From contig JAPQWV010000750.1 in assembly GCA_027422505.1 (NCBI GenBank), positions 62,001 to 126,000 on the forward strand: DNA of 64,000 bases, written 5' to 3'. The position numbers and the translations under genes are program-made. Of the stretch, positions 24,201-33,841 are shown piece after piece; positions within the stretch are counted from its first letter, which is position 1; every line of letters starts with the position of its first letter. The notes beneath the pieces were generated by a model. It saw nothing but the letters and a program-made list of their open reading frames with translations. It searched no databases and had not been told where the DNA came from. Origin of the DNA: Craterostigma plantagineum (lineage: Eukaryota > Streptophyta > Magnoliopsida > Lamiales > Linderniaceae).

Positions 24201-25038
24201 TAAAAGAACACGACCCTAGATGGCTCCTGAACCTTGCGACTGAGGGTATTCCACTCGATGAGATGGTACGTATATAAATTTACCAAATACCTTTCGTTAC
24301 CTTACTTGAATGTGTTGAAAACCGGTTTACTTTTATTGCAGCATGTCGATGAATGCCTCGCTGGGATCGAACACATGCAGAAATTTAGCAAATCGGTTGC
24401 GAGTAAAGTCGCGTACATGCCTCATACGTTTAAGACGCTCGTCGACGAGCGAGGGGTGCTAAACATACTCGGGAAGCCGTGTGGAAAAGCCTTCAAGAAA
24501 TTGCTCCCGTTTGCGAGGGGGGAGGACGAAGATTGGAAATGCAGGTCGTGGGATCTAGCGACCAAAGTTTCCATCCCCATGCGTACGTCAGGCCGATGGG
24601 TGTTGTTCGTTGTTGATGTGCGGGAAAAGGAGTTCACTATTTACGACTCCGATGCGCCTCCTGGCTTCGAGTGGCGCTTTATCGCCGAAGGCGTCAACAA
24701 ACTTTTGATCGTGATCCCGGCTATTTTCAAGGACCTAGGGCTGATAAAACGCATGCCTAGCAAGGGCAAGAGCTGGCCGGCTAAGTGGTGTCGCGACTTC
24801 ACGAGACAAAATCAGTAAGTTTTCATGAATGATGCGTTTTATTACTTTGTCGTCGTGTTTAAAAATAAGTGTCTTTTTCGATATGATTTTCAGGGGAGAA
24901 GATGGCGTGGCGATGTTGCGGGCGACAATGTCGCTTATGATGAAGAAGGACGTCTCCCGCCTCAATCAAACTCATATGAAGGAGTTTAGAAAATACATCG
25001 CATCTTCTATTTTCAATAATGATTGGGACAGTTTTTAG
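21232..25038 (+). pseudogene. DUF1985 / ULP1-like cysteine protease gene, plus strand, catalytic residues lost (copy A)
   Basis: Seven exons joined by GT-AG introns: 21232-21258 (MAINANTEK), 21821-22501, 22584-23372, 23446-23532, 23596-24265, 24342-24814, 24894-25038. Exon 2 is a DUF1985 domain (LRFSKSEYCLI). Exons 4-5 hold short Gln/Glu repeats. Exons 6-7 are a C48/ULP1-type fold, the peptidase family that removes SUMO. At the expected catalytic places the protein has Arg-Trp instead of His-Trp (SGRWVLFVVD), keeps Asp (YDSD), and has GEDGV instead of the Cys-containing DCGV. It is therefore predicted to be catalytically dead. Copy A lacks one G near 22750 (AGGTT versus AGGGTT in B), and both copies switch frame near 23995. 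Splice phases otherwise agree across all exons. It would be a nuclear protein of unknown use to the element. Confidence 0.82.
21318..21815. repeat. GGGACCC motif cluster in intron 1 of ULP(+)
   Basis: Intron 1 carries about a dozen GGGACCCGCGC or GGTCCC-type motifs. Its 3' end has the roughly 100-bp block with GCATATGCGATGCGGTCCCC (21681-21783), which occurs four times in this MULE. Copy B lacks about 255 bp of this intron. Confidence 0.75.
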
Positions 25039-27433
25039 TAAACCCTTTTTTTGTTGATTAAAATTTCTTGTGTTCACGAACTATTTCATGTGTTGTTGAA
25101 TTTCTCCGTTGAATTTTAATTTTACTTGTTTGATATTAACTTATCGTTTGTTGGATATGAATTTAGGGTTTAGAATTGTGAAAGATTGAGTTCCTGTGTG
25201 TTTTCCAACTTTTTGTCAGTGAGACTGATGTGTGATTTGACGTAAAAATAAAAAGAACTGACTTTTAAGTGATTTGACATCTTTCTAGTTTTCCTCTGTT
25301 GTTGTATAAATGTTCATGTGTTGTTTGTGATCTCTGTTTAAATTTAATTTTAGTTGTTTGATAGAAGTATTAACTTTACGTGTGTTTGATATCAATTTAG
25401 GGTTTAGAAATTGTGAGAGGTGATTTTGTCAGTGTTTTCCAATTTTTTGTCAGTGAGAGTGATGTGTGAGTTGACATAAAAATAACGCGAATGGCAGTGA
25501 TTTGACATAACTTAACTTTTTTCATATTAAGTTTTCCGTGTTATCTATGAACGCTCACTTAGCGGGTCCCCTGAATACAAGCGCTGGACCCATGCTTATA
25601 ACGCACAAGTCCCGTGACCTTTACGTGCGGGTCTTCTGCTTAAATCAAGCGACATTTCGAAGGGACCAGTCGGGACCTGGCAATGACATGCAGACAATTT
25701 TGACGGGACCACGTCTGACCCGGACATCTCAGTGTGGGGACTATGCAATATGCGCGGGTCCCTTGTTTTGAAGAGTGGGTCCGCTGTCCAAAAAATGTTG
25801 GTCCCCTATGTTCATGTGCGATTTTTGCAATGTTAATTCATGGAAGTAAGCGATTAATTGAGCGTATTTATACTTTGTTTATCGTAGACTACAATATAAA
25901 GTCATCATAAAATAGCACAGAACAAAAAAAATTGGAGGTAATCACAAGAATTACGTTCAGTTTATAAGATGTTACAGCCTACATAAATCACAAACATGAG
26001 TATGTTTTCTCGGTGTGCTCTCTTACTAGATTCACGTCAGTGATCGTACGACTTGAAATACATGTTGTAAAATATATTTTCTTTTTTCTAAACTTGGAGT
26101 TAGATATTGTTAATCGAGTGGTTATTTTATTTTATTTTTTTTACGCACACTTAATTTTTTATTAACTTTTATCTTATTAAGGAATTTAATAATATACTAG
26201 ATTTTCACCACATTTCAAGCAAATCGGGAATAAAATGTCAAGTCATCTGTCCTGTACATACTGTATAGTAACACTGCTCTGACATGTCACTTTTGACCAA
26301 TAAATAGGGACAATGCTCTAACATGTCACTTTTGACCAATAATTGAGCAATTATTGGTCTCACTCAATAAGCGAACATCACTAACCCTAATGTGCGGGTA
26401 CCGTGTGGTAATTGGCAGGTCCCCTGCCTTTAAGGTTTGGGTCCCATGCTCGTAACACGCCCTCCATGCGCGCAAGACTCATGGGACCCCCGCATTACTA
26501 TCATGTGGCCCAAACCTTAATCTCAGGGGACCCGGCGGGAACCGCAAAGATGCGCCAGGGTCTCATGCGCATCCGTGCGGGCTTCGCTGCATATGCGATG
26601 CGAACCCCTGCGCATCTGTGCATAAGGGTTTTCTATTTCCATATTCGTAACGTAATTTTCTAAAGGGGGCTACTATTCACACCCCTCTTGAATACAAAAT
26701 ACGATTTAACCTTATAGATAAATAATATATTGTTTTAATATTCTAGTTAGTATAAATATAATTCATATAAAAAAATATAACCCATACTAACGAATTTTTT
26801 GATTTTTTATTAATTATTATCTTATTAACGAATTTAATAATATTAGATTTTCGTAGGGGACAATATTATCTTATTAACGAATTTAATAATATTAGATTTT
26901 CGCAGGGGACAAAAGCCCCACATCGGGAATCAAATGTCAAGTCATCTGTCTCTGATGAACTGTATAATGACACTGCTCTGATATGTCACTTTTCACCAAT
27001 AAATGAAGCACTACTACATGTCACTTTTCATCAATAATTGAACAATTATTGGACCCACTTAGTAAGCGAACGTGACCAACTCTAATGTGCGGGGTACCAT
27101 GTGCTAATCGGCATGTCCCCTCCCTTTAACGTTTGGATCCGATAGGGGTAACGCGCCCTCCCTGCGCGCAAGGAACATGGGACCCGCGCGATTTTTGCAC
27201 GGGACCCAAAGGTTGAAGACAGGGGACCCGGAGGGAACCACAAATATGCGCAGGGGTCTTATGCGCGTCCGTGCGGGATTCTCTGCATATGCGATGCGGT
27301 CCCCTGCGCATTTGTGCATAAGGGTTTTCTACTTCCATATTCACGCAAAAGCTCGTGTAATACAACCTTACATAACATAACACAAATGGCGACGTATAAG
27401 CCACTCTGAATACGAAAACTACATATTACAACG
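25039..27433. other. MULE central non-coding region with direct repeats and GGGACCC clusters
   Basis: No gene is seen. There is a roughly 170-bp direct repeat (25114-25280 and 25342-25512; TTTAGGGTTTAGAA, TTTTTGTCAGTGAGA). A GGGACCC cluster lies at 25556-25830. A roughly 430-bp direct repeat (26222-26650 and 26923-27350) opens with ATCGGGAAT and AATGTCAAGTCATCTGTC. Each of its units ends in a GGGACCC cluster and the GCATATGCGATGCG block. Between them lies a roughly 50-bp tandem pair with TTATTAACGAATTTAATAAT (26815-26915). The 3' end of the transposase lies at the right border. Confidence 0.75.
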
Positions 27434-29733
27434 TTATCTCCTACCAAATTCACCCATCGAAGGAAACCTATTTTTCTGGGGTCGTCCACGTTGTGAACCA
27501 ACACGAGGCGGCAACATGTCCATACTACTTTCAATGCGGTCCGTTACCGGGCGTATAGTACCTTCGTATGCCAGTTTCCAGATCTCCAAGGTATAATAAT
27601 CGTGCACTAATGAATATACCGGCACCTGGGCAGAACCACAAGCTGCAATCGCATGTGGACATGGGATACGATCGATGTCAAACATCATGCACGTGCATGT
27701 GCGCAGCCCCAAATCGACCACCTCGTTCACATGCTGCCCGTACACGTTATATGTTAGATGCCCGACTTCCGACACATGAAATTTTTGCGACTCGGTGAAA
27801 TTCTCTCGTATGATCGACTCTACCTTCGGCGTAAACCTAGTCATGTTCGAGGCGATTGAAGCTTCCGCAGATCGCCGATGCTTACTGAACCATGATGATG
27901 TTAGTCGATGAATCGAGCCAAACAGTCCAATAATTGGAAGCTCTCTGTCCTTACGTAGAGCTGCAATTCTAGACTCTGATCAGTTGGTCGTCATTATGTT
28001 GTATCTTGATCTAGGGCAATATGCTCGCGTCCACGTTTCCTTTGGGAGTTCGTTAAGATACGTAGCCACGTCCGCATATTTTCCGTCAAGCTGCCTAAAA
28101 TGACGGTCGGACTAGCTCTTCTGTAGGCAGTAGCGGCGCGCCAAAAGATTGGACAAGCACCTTTCTTCTTCATTCTCGTCTTCACGTTTTGTTGAAGGTG
28201 CCACGCACAGAAACCATGAAACGTGTTTGGGAAAACGGCCGGAACTGCATTCTTGATTTCAGGGTTCCGATCAGAAATTATTACGAGATCGTTGCCATCC
28301 GCAACAAAACGTCTTAATCTCGAGAGAAACCACGTCCATGGGTCGGTTCCCTCCGACCCGTCGGCAATACCCCATGCTAAAGGATATTGATGGAAATCAC
28401 CGTCTTGCTTTGTGGCAATCATCATGAGTCCCTTATACTTCCCCTTCAAAAAAGTGGCGTCGATAGAAACGACTTTCCTCATGAACGTAAAGCCTCTGAC
28501 GCATGTGCCGTATGCCAAGAACATGTACTTGAACCGATTGTCTTCGTCCAGCTCCCAATCAGTGATACAGCCCTCGTTGGCTTGCCTCACCGCATCTAAG
28601 TAAGACGGCAGTAAACCGTAGCAAGCGTCCCTGTTACCAACTAGTTCGTTGGTTGCAATTTGTTTTCCTCTCCAACCCTTGTAGTATGAAACTTCTACTC
28701 CCCTGCTCTGCATCATCGACTGTATGGAACTGGGAGCGGGGATGTCTTTAGGAGCCCTGAAATTTTCCAACAACGTGCTCGATACGAGCGACGAACTTCC
28801 CTGGAGATGTCTACGGCGTCGATGAGACACGCCGCACGTGTGAGTGTTGACGTGCTTTCGGATTGAGAAAAAGGGGGAGTCCTTGTCATGTGCACCTCGT
28901 ATTCGCCATTCGCAGTTCTCCTTCGCACATTTCACTACGTACAGGGTTTTGTTTGACCTATCCACATGGAGGAAGCATGCAGCGACAACGATTTTAGTGA
29001 TTTCGTCCTTCAATTCTTTCTTGCTACGAAATTCTTGTCCAACATATAGGGCCGAACCATCCGTAGATGAATAGGTACCATCGTCGGCCACATCAGTTGC
29101 GTCGTCGTGTTCATCGACGTCAAAATCGTCATCATCATCATCATGTATAGCACCTTCCTCGTTCTCATTTTCGTCGTCCCGTCCGACTTGCTCGTTCTCA
29201 TTATCATATCCTTGGCCGCACATTCCGGAGTAATCGCCTACATAGCCACTGCTTTCATTACATTGGTAAGGAGGGTTGTAAGATGTGCTGGGAAAACCCT
29301 CAAATGGCTGGATTTTGGCGTTTGTATCGCAATGCGCTATAAGGCCGACGTCGAAACCAGAGAAATCATTATCATGAGGTTGATGTGGCGGTGACGTAAT
29401 GACGGATAACTCAAGTTCCACGTGAAGAGGTGGTCTTGATCCTGGGCAACCACAACCTAGGTACGCACGTACCCCGTAATCGTTCTCGATGTAGATGGGG
29501 CGCACATAATTGTAGTTTATGCAAGGCATGTAGCTTATCCTTAGTTTGGTATTGTCGTTGCTTAACGACAATGCATTCAATATCTCGTTAGTGAGATCCA
29601 CTAACGTGCATAAACCGTCGTCGACCAAGATTGATTGCCACCGGCAACTTGGATCGGGAACCCAATTCGACGTATTGTCCTCGCGTATTATCCACTGACT
29701 AGCAACTTGAAAGACAATGCTCGTGATCGTCAT
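27434..29733 (-). pseudogene. MuDR-type MULE transposase with SWIM finger (copy A)
   Basis: Reading leftward from Met 29733, which follows a splice acceptor (CTTCCACAG). There is an acidic N-terminal part, then a MuDR DNA-binding domain (LYVGQEFRSKKELKDEI, ending in a Cys/His pair). The MULE transposase core has the first catalytic Asp (VSIDATFLKG, codon 28459-28461), the second (IISDRNPEI, codon 28270-28272) and the FCAWHL His motif. A SWIM zinc finger CTCMMFDIDRIPCPHAIAAC lies near 27700-27640. The frame shifts by one base near 28105, after AAYRRAS-type residues, and a TGA at 27980-27982 interrupts the expected MTTN-x-x-ES motif. Both lesions occur identically in copy B. It would bind the element's TIRs and catalyse excision and insertion; as it stands no full product can be made. 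Confidence 0.9.
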
Positions 29734-29757
29734 GATTATCACCTGTGGAAGACAAAA

Positions 29758-29862
29758 TGGTGGAACGTATGCTTTCTGCTGCAAAATGGACGTATTTCTT
29801 TAATACATTCATGCTTTGCTTTTTATATAATTTGTTTTACTTTTTCTTTTTTAATAAAACTC
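29758..29862 (-). promoter_or_regulatory. Transposase upstream region, inverted copy of the MULE left arm
   Basis: Read on the minus strand, this segment matches 19626-19722, including 25 identical bases (29768-29792 and 19690-19714) and A-rich flanks. In MULEs the transposase promoter usually lies in the TIR, so this may be a former internal terminus. It contains TATATAA on the minus strand near 29820. Confidence 0.5.
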
Positions 29863-29893
29863 AGGGAATAGATGAAACTGATTAATTATAAAC

Positions 29894-30534
29894 AAGGCAG
29901 GGGACCATAACGTGAAATCAGGGGACCATAACGTGAAATCAAGAGAACCGCACGTAAAATCAGGGGTCCGAAGCCTATAGAACGTGGGGTCGCTGCCAAT
30001 TTAGGGTTTGTCACGTGGGCTTATTGAGACGTACCAATAAAGCTACGGTCCCCTGAGTATTTGGTCAAAAGATTTTCCTCAGTTGCAAGTCAAATCAGCA
30101 ATCACGTTTCGTTTCGTACAGAGAATCAATTATTCAACAATGAAAAAATTTTTATCAAGTCATATGGTGGGAGACAATGGGACCGGCGCTGTTTGATCTG
30201 GGGACCATAACTGAACTCATGGGACATGCACGTAAAATCAGGAGACCCGCGCATATTGCATTGGCACTGCTGCACGGGTCCCAAGCGTATATGAAGGGGT
30301 CGTCTGCCAATTTAGGGTTGGTCACGTGGACTTATTGAGTCAGTACCAATAATTTAGAGTTTTTTCCCAGTCACATGTCAATTCACCCATCACGTTTCGT
30401 TTCATACAGAGAATCAATTATTCAACCATATCAAAAAATTTTATTCAAATAAACCTACAAACTAACATCCATAAAACCTTCAACTACAACATGTCCAAAA
30501 TGTCCAAAGCCACCTACAATTAACACTTCCAAAC
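29894..30534. repeat. Direct repeats and GGGACC cluster between transposase and ULP(-)
   Basis: Two related units, 29898-30140 and 30198-30430, share GGGGACCATAAC, CACGTAAAATCAGG, GCCAATTTAGGGTT, TCACGTTTCGTTTC and AGAGAATCAATTATTCAAC. GGGACC/GGGTCC motifs are frequent. No gene. Confidence 0.75.
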
Positions 30535-33396
30535 TCAATCAAGCAAATGGAGCATACAGCTATATGGGTCACGCAATATCCGTGCAGCCACAGTGGAGCG
30601 ATATGCTGGAATCCCAATCTGCCTTTGATATTCATTAAACTCGGGCATGTCAAGTATAACGGTCTCCACCGTCAGCGCCGCATGAACCCCGCAATCCAAG
30701 CTGCCAGCCTTCTGCTGGCGATTCATTTTATTATTCAACTTCCGCTTTGTGATGATATCGAACTTGAAACGCAAATATGCAGAAAGAAACTCCGCCTGCA
30801 AAATATAGCAAACGTCGAACATGTTACTAAATAAATAAAAATGATAGACAAACGGATTTCAGCTACTTACGAACACTCTCCCGGCGAATTGCACACCATG
30901 CGCGCCCAATGAATCGTTAAGGACGAAGGTTTGCGTTGACGCGTCAAAAATAAGCACTGCCCAGTGGGCCCGTGCGCAAACAGGAGAGATGATGTACTTG
31001 CATCGTAGCAATTCATCCTCCGTGAGACGCTCCAACCAGCTCCGACTGCTTCTCGACAATCCATTCACGAATTCATCCATATTATCCACCCGTACTTTCG
31101 GCTTCCTATTCAACTTCTGCGCCTTCCTAAAGTGCTCGTCTTGCACGTAACTTGGAAAGACGAAGACACGAGGATAATTATCAGTGTCCGCATAGATTCA
31201 CCTCAAGCAATCTAGATATGCGTCAAGACAGTTGGACTTGAGCATATCATGGAAGAGCAACATGTAGAAGCCTTGGGCATCCACGTCGCACATGTCACCC
31301 GACCAAACGTTATCACTGCATAAAAAGAAAAATTATTATGTGTTTATGTACGATAACTGAGATTGACATCGAAAGTAAACATTTACCTAAATGTTGCCGC
31401 TTGAAGGTACTTATCAATGAGCACGCGATCATGTTCATGAATCAACTCACGCCCGGAGAAGTCCACTCGCCCGAGGTACTTCTTGCTCCACTTCTCATTT
31501 CTATATGAGCCAGAATCCTCATCACTTAGATCAACAATTTCTACAGGCAATTTGCTTCTTCTTCGAACTCCTCGGGCACTCGACGAAGCACCAAATTCTC
31601 CAGCCTCAACCACCGCCACAGGTGTGGGAAAATCTTCAACAGATACGATCGCTAAATGATCGTCGTCGCCACGATCGCGGTGGCCAAGGGAACACCTAAC
31701 CTCCACTCCCCGCATGAGTAGGCCCGTCACACGGTCGAATAGGTCGTGTGCCGCCCCAACGTCGAAAACACTGACCCTAAAGTACGCCGCCTCCAACTCT
31801 TCCGCTGACGGCACTAACAACCCTCGTACAAAATCGTCGTCGACGGCATCTGCGACCGTCCTAAGAGTCGGGCATGCTTTGCGACCCCAATTCTTCGTCG
31901 CCCACCTGAGCATGCGTGGCGTGAAATCTTCTTCCTTGCGAACCGCAAACTGGTCTGCAACCCCCGGCATGCACTCGTATGCTAGTATCCGAATACAAAT
32001 AACGCAAAAAATCTTAGAAACGTCCCTCAAAACATGGTATGCAAGAAGCTTAGTTGTAATTCATCTGAAGTGGTTGTACGAACCCACTGATTAGCCAGTC
32101 CCGTGGCCTCTCCCGTAGATTTACCTTCACAGTTCGTATCACCTCACGGAAAGCCACGGTGCCCCAAGGATACTGGGAGAATGCAAACCGATCTTCGACG
32201 AGACTAAGGACCGTCGTACTGACGACGATGTCCTTCTTTGACGGTCGAGGCATTAACACGGCGGTGGCGAAGTACACGTCCGCCAACTTCAGCTTCTCGA
32301 AGTCCACATCGTCCTCGTCGCCAGACAACTCCTCCAACACACGCTTGACGTGCGACATGCGGACTTTTGAGCTGTTGCCAAAATGTCTTGCAGTGAATTG
32401 TGAGCCACCGTTTACCGACGGTAGCTCGGCTGCGAACTTTTGCCCGGTGATTAGGCAATAATCCGACTTTGAAAATCGGAGTGGTTTTTCACCAAAAATC
32501 ATCCACAGCTCTTCCCGGCTGTGCAGCATTGTCTGGCTCTGGATGAGGTACCACAGCAACTGGCCCGAGAGGTTAAAATCAGGCTCAGCCATAACAAGGC
32601 GGCCTAACGGACACTCGTTCCTAAAAATCTCCCACTTGTGGTGGTTCAGACACTGTCTTATCAGCTCGCTGGCATCGGCGTATAACGAGCTCATTTTTAC
32701 ACTCAAACAGGGAACTTCGTCCACTGTGTCGAACTGCTTCTGCATCACAAGCTAATTTATGCGTAAAACACATTTTAGCTAAATTATGTGGTATGAAATA
32801 ATGAAAACAGAAAACCCTTATGCACGGATGCGCAGGGGACCGCATCGCATATGCTGAGATTCAAGCACAGATGCGCATGAGACCCCTGCACATCGGCGCG
32901 GTCCCAGCAAGGGTCCCCTGCATATAAGCGCGGGTCCCCTGGTCATGGCGCGCGGGTCCCCTGCTTATAACGCGCGGATCCCCCGAACTTGCGCGCGCAG
33001 TGGCACAGGACCCGCCCGTTAAGGTAAGAGGACCCGAGCATTTAAGCAGGGGAACCACGCTAATACATAGGGGACCCGAGAAATACGCATAGGTCCCCTG
33101 CTCATAAGCGGGGGTCGTCTGCTTGGAAGCACGGGACCCATGCATTAAAAATCGACGTACGCTGCGCAAGCACAGGTACTATGCTTGCAAGCACAGGTCC
33201 TATGCTTGCAAGTACATGTCCTATGCTACCAAGCATGGGTCCTATGCTACCAAGCTCTGGCCTATGCTTGCAAGCACGGGTCTGCATCAAATTAGGGTTC
33301 GATGGGTCGTTTCCAGATCCCCTCTCGCGTTAAATTGAAGAAGACGAAGAGTAGAACACATACCTCCACTCTTTGGGTGTTCACGTTGAATGCCAT
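30535..33396 (-). pseudogene. DUF1985 / ULP1-like cysteine protease gene, minus strand, catalytic signature kept (copy A)
   Basis: Exons in transcript order: 33396-33364 (MAFNVNTQRVE), 32751-32065 (DUF1985; LRFSKSDYCLITGQKF), 31988-31387, 31315-30871, 30795-30535. Phases fit at every junction. The C48/ULP1 signature is intact in residues: His-Trp (ARAHWAVLIFD), Asp (VLNDSLG) and Cys (SLDCGVHAAL), with Gln upstream (NRQQKAG). It is paralogous to the plus-strand gene 5.5 kb away. Two defects are visible. An in-frame TGA lies at 31198-31200 (also in copy B). The intron between 32065 and 31988 has AT at the donor and GG at the acceptor, where the paralogue has GT and AG. A functional product is therefore doubtful. 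The family cleaves SUMO or related modifiers; the role in MULEs is unknown. Confidence 0.82.
32798..33363. repeat. GGGACCC cluster in intron 1 of ULP(-)
   Basis: An inverted GCATATGCGATGCG block lies at 32798-32891, followed by about 15 GGTCCCCTGC/GGGACCCGAG-type motifs. Then come five or six 20-bp units of the form CTATGCTTGCAAGCACAGGT (33160-33290). Intron 1 of the plus-strand paralogue carries the same kind of cluster at the same place. Confidence 0.75.
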
Positions 33397-33422
33397 TGTC
33401 GAATGAGTCGATTTGCAGAGAA

Positions 33423-33552
33423 GACGATTTGCAGTGCAGGGGCGGGAGAGCACACGCTTGCTTTTTTACTGGAAGTGAAAGTGGAGACGATTTGCAGTGC
33501 AGGGGCGGGAGAGCACACTCTTGCTTTTTTTACTGGAAGTGAAAGTGGTTGG
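33423..33552. repeat. About 65-bp tandem duplication upstream of ULP(-)
   Basis: Two head-to-tail units starting GACGATTTGCAGTGCAGGGG and ending GGAAGTGAAAGTGG lie between the right TIR and exon 1 of the minus-strand ULP gene. They are probably in its promoter or leader. Confidence 0.85.
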
Positions 33553-33738
33553 CTTTTTTTACTTTTACCCCACTCTTCTATAATGGGTCTGATGTTTCAT
33601 ATTCGCTGCAGTGTAACATGTAAACCCTTTAATTAATTTTTTCGTTAAGTGTTGTCGAGGTTGTTGATTGACATTAAATAAGGGTAAAATAGTCTTTAGA
33701 GCAGAGTTAGTAAGGGTACAAATGTAAAGTCCGATTTT

Positions 33739-33787
33739 GGGTGCTATTTTTTAAAAGATGACCAACGGCTATTTCCTTAAAAGATCC
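33739..33787 (-). repeat. Right terminal inverted repeat of the large MULE
   Basis: Inverted, imperfect partner of 19509-19560. It ends CCTTAAAAGATCC directly before AAAAACAAG. Confidence 0.78.
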
Positions 33788-33796
33788 AAAAACAAG
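33788..33796. repeat. 9-bp target duplication AAAAACAAG, right of the large MULE
   Basis: Perfect match to 19500-19508, immediately after the right TIR and 45 bp before ATG 33842. Confidence 0.85.
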
Positions 33797-33841
33797 CATC
33801 TGCAAACTGATCTATCAATATCATTTCAATTCCTCTAAGCC

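Larger units (their letters stand above)
19509..33787. mobile_element. Large MULE carrying transposase, two ULP-like genes and a DEK_C ORF (copy A)
   Basis: 14.3 kb bounded by imperfect inverted repeats of about 50 bp (19509-19560; 33739-33787) and perfect 9-bp direct repeats. Contents from left: DEK_C ORF (+), DUF1985/ULP-like gene (+), intergenic repeats, MuDR-type transposase (-), DUF1985/ULP-like gene (-). MULEs with ULP1-like cysteine-protease genes are known in plants (Kaonashi-type elements in Arabidopsis, similar ones in melon). The arrangement of two opposed ULP genes plus DEK_C is what I see here and do not recall being described. The transposase and both ULP genes are disrupted, so this copy is unlikely to mobilise itself. 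Confidence 0.85.
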
